From NCBI GenBank assembly GCA_015658495.1, contig DQOT01000027.1, positions 1-7,307 of the forward strand: a stretch of 7,307 nucleotides of DNA, written 5' to 3'. Origin of the DNA: Fidelibacterota bacterium (GTDB lineage: Bacteria > Fidelibacterota > Marinisomatia > Marinisomatales > UBA1611). Positions 1-5,627 of this stretch are shown here, in pieces. The position numbers and the translations under genes were made by a program. The notes beneath the pieces are model-generated. The model worked only from the letters and a program-made list of their open reading frames with translations. It was not told the DNA's origin and ran no database searches. Numbering within the stretch: position 1 is the first letter of the stretch; every line of letters begins with the position of its first letter.

Positions 1-52
1 CACAAAAGAAAAAATCCTGGCGGTGCGATTCGTACCCATGGTGAAAGAATAA
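1..52 (+). CDS. C-terminal end of an upstream gene, possibly protein-L-isoaspartate O-methyltransferase
   Basis: Reading from base 2 gives TKEKILAVRFVPMVKE and then TAA at 50-52. The ending 'VRFVPM' plus a short polar tail resembles the C-terminus of many bacterial protein-L-isoaspartate O-methyltransferases, which repair isomerised aspartate residues in damaged proteins. Only 16 residues are visible, so this rests on a short tail motif and not on any catalytic sequence. The two other forward frames give less protein-like peptides. The gene ends 36 bases before the next start, so the following gene could be co-transcribed with it or have its own promoter in the AT-rich 50-75 stretch. Coding status is fairly likely; the family name is tentative. 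Confidence 0.45.
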   Translation, partial: TKEKILAVRFVPMVKE

Positions 53-88
53 TTTTAACTTTTATTTCAATTTCACATCGGAATAAGC

Positions 89-2134
89 ATGAATAGAATG
101 TGGATTCTTCTTTTGCCAGTGCTTTGTTTTTCAAAAAACCTGACCCTGGAAAACCGTTTCAATCCCCCGGCCCGGGAACTCCTGGATGTGGAAATAATTG
201 GCGACATTATGATTATTCCCGGGAATCTGGACGGCTATGATTTTTACGATATTTCTGATCCCACCTATCCGGTTCATTTATCCAATATTGAAGTACCCAT
301 GGGAAACCGGGCCCAGCCGGGACTTTGGGTTTCCGCAACAGATAGCGTTGCGTATTTTTCCAGCCGAACCCGAGGCGGCGGTTCAGCTATTGTTAATTTT
401 AGTGATCCTTCCAATCCAAGCCATGTGGGATCTTTGTCATTTACCGGATCAGGTGTAAATAGTCCATCTCTGGAAGGATCGGATATTTTTGGCGATAGGC
501 TGGCTGTTGCCTGCCATGAAGACGGTGTCATTCTATTTGATATCGAAGATCCGTTAAATCCTGAACTAAATTACATTCGGATATGTGAAAATGCCTGGAC
601 GGTTGCTTTTATTGATTCATATCATATTGCTATTGGCAATGGAGAATATGGTGTAATCCTGGAAGAAATAAGCTGTTTATTGGATTCGTGTGATGGTTCA
701 TCCTTTATGACGAATGGTGCGGTGAAGGATATTGCAATACAGGACAGTTTGCTTTTTATCGCGGAAGGATCAGCCGGTGTTTCCGTTTATAATATTTCCG
801 ATATTAATAATCCTATATTTCTTGATTCGTATGATACTCCCGGACTCGCCAATAAAATTGCGTTGTTTGATAGTAATAAAGTCGCCGTGGCTGATTGGTT
901 GGATGTGAAGATCCTGAAATGGACGGGAGAAGAACTTCAGTTAGTTGGCTATAAAGCAACGGGAAAACGAACCATGGCCATCGGCGCTAGGGACTACGTG
1001 ATCTTTTCCGCTGAATGGCAACATTTACAGACATTCACCTTTGGGGAAATAGTAGATGCGGATTTGGATATTAGTTCATGGGATATTTCTTTTTCGGCGT
1101 TAGAGATTGGTGAAAGTGATACAATTGATCTATTGGTGGAAAATAACGGTCAATATCCTTTAGGCATGACACCACCTTCTATTACACATGCCGATTTTTC
1201 TGCTACCAATTTCCCGGAATACATGGAACCGGGAGATTCAGCAACAGCCCAGATCATTTATACACGATCCAACCAAAATGCATCTGGCGTGATGCAGATC
1301 ACATCCAATGATCCCGATGAAGCAGAGATTCAAGTGCTATTGTTGGGGAATTATGAAGGTGGAATCGTTGGCATCGAAGCACCGGATTTTACTTTACCCA
1401 TTGTTGCCAACGGAACAGGCAATTTTACACTAAGCGATCATTTAGGGCAAATTGTTGTCCTTGCTTTTTTCGCACCGGGATGACCCGTTTGCAGTCCGGA
1501 GTTGTCGGACTTTGAAACAGCCATTTGGCAAACATTTCCCCAAGATAGTGTATTGGTTCTTGGGATCACATCTGTTAACCAAAATCAGATCGCCCAATTT
1601 GTATCAGAAACAGGCATCACCTATCCTATTATCCAGGATGAATCCACCGGTGGCGGACCCGGTGGTTTTGGCGGCGTGACTTATGATGAATATTACATCC
1701 CCAACCAAGGCTCACCTTATCCCCGGGATTTCATTGTGGATCAAAACGGGATCCTGGTGTATGCCAATAACGAAATTGACACAGAATACATGATCTATAT
1801 TCTCGAGGTATTGTTGGCAGGAGAAGAACTGGTGGTAGATAATCCTGTAGCAGTTCCATTTCAATTTGAATTATTTCCCGCTTACCCAAATCCATTCAAT
1901 CCAAGCACCACGATCCGGTTTAATTTTGGTGTAGGGGACGCAATAATGCGTCCCCTAACGTTAACCGTTTACGATTTAACCGGCCGTGTGGTGGATGAAT
2001 TGGTGAGTGGTGAGTTGGGAACTGGGGAGCATGAAATTGTTTGGGGTGCGGCAGGGCAATCTAGTGGGATTTATTTCGCAAGGCTCCAATCCGGATCCAA
2101 GGTGCAATCCCAGAAACTGATCCTCATAAAGTAA
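89..2134 (+). CDS. Secreted multidomain selenoprotein: LVIVD-type propeller, ASH-like domain, UxxC redoxin, T9SS sorting domain (in-frame TGA read as selenocysteine)
   Basis: Read through the TGA at 1481-1483, this is a single 681-residue protein with Sec465. Start: ATG at 89 with a GGAA site five bases upstream. Residues 1-15 are a signal peptide (MNRMWILLLPVLCFS). Residues about 25-320 hold about seven repeats with 'YDISDPxxPxxL' or 'IAIxDSxLFIA' patterns, like LVIVD beta-propeller repeats. Residues about 323-423 look like an ASH/choice-of-anchor D domain ('ITSNDPDE'). Residues about 428-580 form an AhpC/TSA-TlpA-like redoxin: 'APDFTLP', strand 'IVVLAFFAPG', then U465-P-V-C468, 'SPEL', and a later 'YPRDFIVDQNG' with the likely cis-proline. 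Residues about 596-681 are the T9SS/FlgD-Ig-like tail (YPNPFNPSTTIRF, VYDLTGR, SGIYFARL). The redox motif thus spans the TGA in one frame, with no frameshift. The expected role is extracellular or surface thiol/selenol redox chemistry; the substrate is unknown. The alternative is a recent nonsense mutation or base error at a Cys codon. Confidence 0.82.
1481..1483 (+). other. Recoded TGA, predicted selenocysteine codon (residue 465)
   Basis: This TGA replaces the first, nucleophilic cysteine of a CxxC redoxin motif, giving U-P-V-C. It follows a typical thioredoxin-fold beta strand and turn (VVLAFFAPG) and precedes the active-site helix (PVCSPELSDFE). Every complete gene in the window ends in TAA or TAG, and none of the other genes contains an in-frame TGA. 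A general reassignment of TGA to Trp or Gly is therefore not supported, while a specific recoding event is. Confidence 0.8.
1487..1518 (+). promoter_or_regulatory. Candidate bacterial SECIS hairpin directly downstream of the TGA
   Basis: AGTCCG (1493-1498) pairs perfectly with CGGACT (1506-1511), giving a 6-bp GC-rich stem with a 7-nt loop, GAGUUGU (1499-1505). A lower helix GTTT (1487-1490) with AAAC (1515-1518) can stack beneath it across a small asymmetric internal loop. The loop starts 16 bases after the TGA and begins with G, in line with general bacterial SECIS models (short stem close behind the UGA, G at the start of the loop, G-U in the loop). In bacteria this element recruits SelB carrying Sec-tRNA. 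It lies within the coding sequence. No bulged U like that of E. coli fdhF is evident, so binding by the host SelB is inferred. Confidence 0.65.
1932..1957 (+). repeat. Perfect 11-bp palindrome inside the T9SS tail coding region
   Basis: TAGGGGACGCA (1932-1942), a 4-nt loop ATAA (1943-1946), then the exact reverse complement (1947-1957). It lies in frame in the selenoprotein gene and encodes about residues 615-624 (GVGDAIMRPL), between strand TTIRFNF and strand LTLTVYD of the sorting domain. The local sequence is more GC-rich than its surroundings. The shape, with ends of TAGGGG and CCCCTA, resembles the short palindromic repetitive elements scattered through many bacterial genomes. It looks like an element that landed in a loop between two strands without breaking the frame. 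It does not act as a terminator: no T-tract follows and the frame continues. Confidence 0.7.
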
Positions 2135-2277
2135 ACGGGTCATTCAGATGAGTCTGTTGAATAGCAGGCGAAGAAGAATCTTCATTTATTGGATTCTGTT
2201 CAAAGAAAATTCTTCACTCATCGCTTAATAGCTAATCCATCTGGATAATATTTTATATTATATTAGCATAAGAGAAT

Positions 2278-2294
2278 AAGGAGTTTTTACCATA
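2278..2294 (+). promoter_or_regulatory. Ribosome binding site with a non-canonical ATA start codon
   Basis: AAGGAG at 2278-2283 is the clearest Shine-Dalgarno sequence in the window. It sits 8 bases before ATA at 2292-2294. The frame is closed just upstream by TAA at 2277-2279. Between that stop and the GTG at 2415 there is no in-frame ATG, GTG or TTG. Starting at ATA gives a textbook signal peptide. Either AUA is used as a rare near-cognate start, or an ATG was changed to ATA by mutation or a base-calling error. Confidence 0.65.
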
Positions 2295-4850
2295 AATAAG
2301 TTCATTCCCATTAATTCATTATTTGTACTTCTCACTCTACCGGGGCTTAGCGCTCAAGAGCTTGCTTCACTGGAACATGACACGTATTCCGGGCTCTATA
2401 ACTCTACTGTCCAGGTGGACTCTGACACCTACGCTATTGCGCACCAAGGGCAAGGTCAGGATGGGTGGATCGAAACCTTTACCGTTTCAGCCGATGGGAC
2501 TTCCATTACAGAAGTTGCTAGACTGGAGTATGATGAGAATAAATCAAAATGGAGTTCATTAGTCCAGGTGGATTCTGATACCTACGCTCTCGCGTATGGA
2601 AATAATAATGGTGCCCAGATATGTGCGCTTACCATCTCAGCTGATGGGAGTACTATTACATTAGCTCAAACACTGTTGCATGATAGTGACGCGAGTCAAG
2701 AAGTTAAAAATTCTATTGTTAAAGTAGACTCTGATACGTATGCGCTCGCTTATGTAGGATCTGGTTCCGATGGGTTTATCACAACCTTTACCATCTCAGC
2801 CGATGGATCTACGATTACCGAAGTCGCTTCACTGGAGCATGATACTCAGGATGGGGATTGGAACTCTCTCGTTCAGGTGGATTCTGATACCTACGCGCTC
2901 GCTTATTCAGGATCTGGTAACGATGGGTATATCACAACCTTTACCATCACATCCGATGGGGCTACCATTACAGAAGTCGCTTCACTGGAGCATGATACGG
3001 ATACCGGAAAATATAACTCTCTCATTCAGGTGGATTCAGATACCTACGCCCTCGCTTATTCAGGATCTGGTGACGATGGGTATATCACAACCTTTACCAT
3101 CTCATCCGATGGGGCTACCATTACAGAAGTCGCTTCACAGGAGCATGATACGGATAACGGCACGTGGAACTCTCTCGTTCAGGTGGATTCTGATACCTAC
3201 GCCCTCACTTATGCAGGTACTGATAACGATGGGTATATCACAACCTTTACCATCTCCGCGGATGGATCTACCATTACAGAAGTGGCTTCATTTGAACATG
3301 ATGCGGGTAATGGAGAAGGTAACTCTATTGTTCAGTTGGATGCTGATACCTACGTTCTCGGGTATGAGGGACCTGGTTCCGATGGGTATATCAAAACGTT
3401 CACCATACAATCGGATGGGTCGATGGGCTCAACAGTTATTTCCGGCAATGCCGGTTTCAGGATGATGAGCAGTCCTTTAGCGGGTCAGATCTACAGTGAT
3501 CTATTAGATGAACTTTGGACCCAGGGAATGACCGGTGCTGATGTAACCGATGGGACTGCCAATGTCTGGACCCTAAGTACATCTGGAAGTCAAAGCTCAT
3601 CAAGCTGGACCGCCTTGAGTGATATATCAGGTAGTGGTGCAAGTTTGACTGCAGGGGCAGGCTTTCTGGTATACGTATTTTCCGATACGGATTTTGATGG
3701 TGACGATGATCTGCCGGTTACCTTGAGCATATCGGGTACCTATAACAGTTCCAGTGCTACTTACGGCAGTGTTCCAGATGGCAATTATGCGCTTGCAGGG
3801 AATCCTTTTCCATATACGATTGACTGGGACAACGTCACTAAATCGAATGTAACTACTGCATACGTTTGGGATGATGCCGGCAGTGGATATAAATCCTGGA
3901 ATGGTAGTTCGGGAAGTTTAACGAATGGATTGATCGCTCCTCTTCAGGGGTTTTTATTCCTGGCAAGTGGCGGCACAGGATCCATTACCATTGATGTCGC
4001 GGATAAATCCAGTTCGTCAGGAACCTTTTACAGAATATTAGATGAAGGCAGTACGGGAAGCATAACCTTTAATATTGTATCCGGAGATTACATGGATCAG
4101 ACCTTTGTTTCTTTCATGAATAATGGTGAGTCCGGATTGGATATTGCAGATGGCTATAAGCTCATGCCCCTGTCTGCCAGTGCAAGAGTGGTTGGGTTGA
4201 GTTATACGGAAGAGACAGGCCTGGATATCCATAATCTTCCCTTTGAGTATGATGGAATTATTTCACTGCCATTGGATGTACTGCTTCTTGCCATGGATGG
4301 ATACAATTTTATGACGGAAGCAGGAGACGCAACCCTGTCTTGGGAACTGGATCAATTACCCAACCATATTGAACTTTCTCTCACAGATCTTATTACGGGA
4401 ATTGAGATTGATCTTTCCGCTCAAGATGAATACAGTTTTACCACAGAACCGAAAGGCAGTTTTAGTGCGGTCCCTGATGGTCCCATTGGACCTTACCCGC
4501 TTGTAGGAGAACCACGGTTTACACTGCATGTGACTTATGATGCATTGGGGAATAATCAACAAGGAACACTACCGATAGACTTTGCATTGCATCCTATTTA
4601 TCCTAATCCGTTTAATCCTAGCACGACCATAAGATTTGATATTCCAAATTCGTTAGAAATCATGCAGCCAACATCTTTATTGGTTTACGACGTAAGCGGA
4701 CGCTATCTCCTGACTCTCTTGGATCAACCCATGAAACCGGGATATCATGAGATTACCTGGAACCCGAATGGTTTCTCATCAGGTGTATATCTGGTTAAAC
4801 TGAAGACAGGCACTCAAACTTCCACCCAGAAAGTCACATACGTCAAGTAG
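2292..4850 (+). CDS. Large T9SS-secreted protein with seven tandem 51-52-residue repeats (probable 7-bladed beta-propeller)
   Basis: From the ATA start the protein has 852 residues. Residues 1-21 are a signal peptide (MNKFIPINSLFVLLTLPGLSA, cut before QE). Residues about 24-385 hold seven repeats of the type 'QVDSDTYALAYSGSG-DGYITTFTIS-DGATITEVASLEHD', with repeat starts at residues 41, 92, 144, 195, 246, 297 and 348. A half repeat (ELASLEHDT) leads the array, and the last repeat lacks that strand, as in a velcro-closed 7-bladed propeller. Residues about 388-560 carry a block common in T9SS cargo (GFRMMSSPLAGQIYSDLLDE, AGNPFPYTIDWD, APLQGFLFL). A further beta-rich region follows, and residues about 765-852 form the T9SS/FlgD-Ig-like tail (YPNPFNPSTTIRFD, VYDVSGR, SGVYLVKLKTG). 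It is expected at the cell surface or outside the cell. No catalytic motif is visible, so a binding or adhesive role is the most that can be inferred. It is followed closely by two small exported proteins. Confidence 0.85.
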   Translation: MNKFIPINSLFVLLTLPGLSAQELASLEHDTYSGLYNSTVQVDSDTYAIAHQGQGQDGWIETFTVSADGTSITEVARLEYDENKSKWSSLVQVDSDTYALAYGNNNGAQICALTISADGSTITLAQTLLHDSDASQEVKNSIVKVDSDTYALAYVGSGSDGFITTFTISADGSTITEVASLEHDTQDGDWNSLVQVDSDTYALAYSGSGNDGYITTFTITSDGATITEVASLEHDTDTGKYNSLIQVDSDTYALAYSGSGDDGYITTFTISSDGATITEVASQEHDTDNGTWNSLVQVDSDTYALTYAGTDNDGYITTFTISADGSTITEVASFEHDAGNGEGNSIVQLDADTYVLGYEGPGSDGYIKTFTIQSDGSMGSTVISGNAGFRMMSSPLAGQIYSDLLDELWTQGMTGADVTDGTANVWTLSTSGSQSSSSWTALSDISGSGASLTAGAGFLVYVFSDTDFDGDDDLPVTLSISGTYNSSSATYGSVPDGNYALAGNPFPYTIDWDNVTKSNVTTAYVWDDAGSGYKSWNGSSGSLTNGLIAPLQGFLFLASGGTGSITIDVADKSSSSGTFYRILDEGSTGSITFNIVSGDYMDQTFVSFMNNGESGLDIADGYKLMPLSASARVVGLSYTEETGLDIHNLPFEYDGIISLPLDVLLLAMDGYNFMTEAGDATLSWELDQLPNHIELSLTDLITGIEIDLSAQDEYSFTTEPKGSFSAVPDGPIGPYPLVGEPRFTLHVTYDALGNNQQGTLPIDFALHPIYPNPFNPSTTIRFDIPNSLEIMQPTSLLVYDVSGRYLLTLLDQPMKPGYHEITWNPNGFSSGVYLVKLKTGTQTSTQKVTYVK
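2361..3440 (+). repeat. Seven tandem 153-bp coding repeats
   Basis: The motif CAGGTGGATTCTGATACCTACGC or a variant begins at 2412, 2565, 2721, 2874, 3027, 3180 and 3333. All spacings are 153 bp except one of 156 bp (2565 to 2721). The copies starting at 2874, 3027 and 3180 are nearly identical in DNA, for example sharing GATGGGTATATCACAACC, while the outer copies have diverged. This indicates recent duplication or gene conversion in the middle of the array. The repetition also keeps a second forward frame open over much of this stretch, which is not a gene. Confidence 0.9.
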
Positions 4851-4859
4851 GAAGAAGAA

Positions 4860-5036
4860 ATGAAAACAAGATTAAACACTTTATTGATTACACTCATTTC
4901 AATCACCTCATGGCTAGTAGCACAAGGGATTGGTTTTCCGGATCCACCTTCCCAAGCGCCCATTGGAGGGCTTGAACTCTTGATCGGGGCCGGTGGCGCA
5001 ATGGCATGGAAGAAGCTAAGAGGTCGGAAAAAATAA
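4860..5036 (+). CDS. 58-residue exported protein with a PID-CTERM/PEP-CTERM-like sorting tail
   Basis: The start is ATG at 4860, with an AGGAAGAAG purine run just upstream that begins in the TAG stop of the previous gene. Residues 1-21 are a signal peptide (MKTRLNTLLITLISITSWLVA). Then comes a short Pro-rich stretch (GIGFPDPPSQ), the motif APIGG (residues 33-37), a small hydrophobic segment (LELLIGAGGAMAW) and a basic end (KKLRGRKK). The order motif, hydrophobic helix, basic cluster is that of exosortase/archaeosortase substrates. The 'PIGG...LLxGAGxA' form resembles the PID-CTERM type described from Bacteroidota, where many members are also tiny. If the tail is cleaved, only about 12-15 mature residues would remain. 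The gene sits 9 bases after one gene and 3 bases before the next, suggesting co-translation. A simpler reading is a small two-helix membrane protein. Confidence 0.75.
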   Translation: MKTRLNTLLITLISITSWLVAQGIGFPDPPSQAPIGGLELLIGAGGAMAWKKLRGRKK

Positions 5037-5039
5037 TCC

Positions 5040-5540
5040 ATGAAAAAATGGATGATTATCCTTGTCTTGTTATTTTCAGGTCTCTATGCAAAGGACACTT
5101 GGTATGAAGGTAATCTGAAGGGGATTGAAGAACTGAATCTTGAATTCAATCTTAAAGGGTTAGAAGATGCTGTCTGGGAAAATCGTGTCGTAAGCTTCAT
5201 CGAACTTCGGTTCCTGGAATATGATATCCGGATGGTGGAAGACCAAATGCCGAAATTAGTTGTGGATATCCATCTTATTGATTCCCGGGTAGAGGAGGTT
5301 TCTTCCTTTCTCGTTTTATATTCTGTTTATAATTATTCCATATCCGAGCCTATGTATTACAAGTCTTTGGCTGATACACTTATCACAAAACAATTCATGA
5401 CCAGTAAGATCTTCTCTCATGAGATCATGGGACAAACCACCAGCCAAAACCTTTATCGGGATGTTGAAAAAGCAATCAATCAATTGATCTCATTTTTCAT
5501 CGATCAGTGGTATACAGACAATCCCATGAAACAATTTTAA
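5040..5540 (+). CDS. Exported small protein of unknown function
   Basis: 166 residues with a clear signal peptide (MKKWMIILVLLFSGLYA, cut before KD). The mature part has alternating strands: 'IEELNLEFNLKG', then an amphipathic stretch leading to 'ELRFLEYDIRMVE', then 'KLVVDIHLIDS', 'SSFLVLYSVYNYSI', and a C-terminal helix 'VEKAINQLISFFIDQWYTDNP'. I do not recognise a named domain. The pattern (a residue string ending 'ELRFxxYxI', a short lone strand, and a final helix ending in a D/N-P) is like a class of small periplasmic hypothetical proteins seen in several Gram-negative phyla. It starts 3 bases after the preceding stop with only a distant AGAGGT purine run, so translational coupling to the 58-residue gene is likely. 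No cysteines, so no disulfides. Confidence 0.8.
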   Translation: MKKWMIILVLLFSGLYAKDTWYEGNLKGIEELNLEFNLKGLEDAVWENRVVSFIELRFLEYDIRMVEDQMPKLVVDIHLIDSRVEEVSSFLVLYSVYNYSISEPMYYKSLADTLITKQFMTSKIFSHEIMGQTTSQNLYRDVEKAINQLISFFIDQWYTDNPMKQF

Positions 5541-5564
5541 CCTTTTCCGTTATTAACCGCACCC

Positions 5565-5595
5565 TTTGACAATTTACAAGAGTGATGTAAGTTTT
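5565..5595 (+). promoter_or_regulatory. Possible Bacteroidota-type promoter before the CsgG-like gene
   Basis: In the 87-base gap after 5540, TTTG (5565-5568, within TTTGACA) is followed after 19 bases by TAAGTTTT (5588-5595). This fits the Bacteroides-type pattern TTTG-N19-21-TAnnTTTG except for the last base. It would put the transcription start about 25-30 bases before the ATG at 5628. The match is short and could be chance. Confidence 0.3.
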
Positions 5596-5627
5596 CGGGA
5601 AGAGCGGAAAACAAACCTTCACTTTCA

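Noticed and set aside
1481..1483. Genome-wide reassignment of TGA to Trp or Gly (genetic code 4 or 25).
   Set aside because: No other gene here has an in-frame TGA and Trp is freely coded by TGG. A Trp or Gly at this redox position would not make sense.
1502..2134. A separate gene starting at TTG 1502 (210 residues).
   Set aside because: It begins inside the active-site helix of a redoxin, has no signal peptide despite a T9SS tail and no Shine-Dalgarno site, and is in the same frame as the gene before it. It is the second part of the Sec-containing protein.
2147..2222. Nested inverted repeats after the selenoprotein gene (GATGAG/CTCATC around GAAGAAT/ATTCTTC) as a terminator.
   Set aside because: The arms are short, the loops large and unequal, and no T-tract follows. 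The 157-base gap holds no convincing terminator or promoter.
2412..3440. CRISPR-like regular spacing of repeats.
   Set aside because: The 153-bp period is coding, in frame throughout and translates to protein repeats; there are no short direct repeats with unique spacers.
2770..3465. Long open frame of 231 residues overlapping the repeats in another + frame.
   Set aside because: It is open only because the 153-bp repeats lack stops in that frame; the peptide is a repetitive shadow rich in S, P, L and M with no start signal.
5543..5611. TTTTCCG/CGGAAAA inverted repeat in the 5541-5627 gap as a terminator or operator.
   Set aside because: Seven base pairs with a 55-base loop is easily chance, and nothing else supports it.
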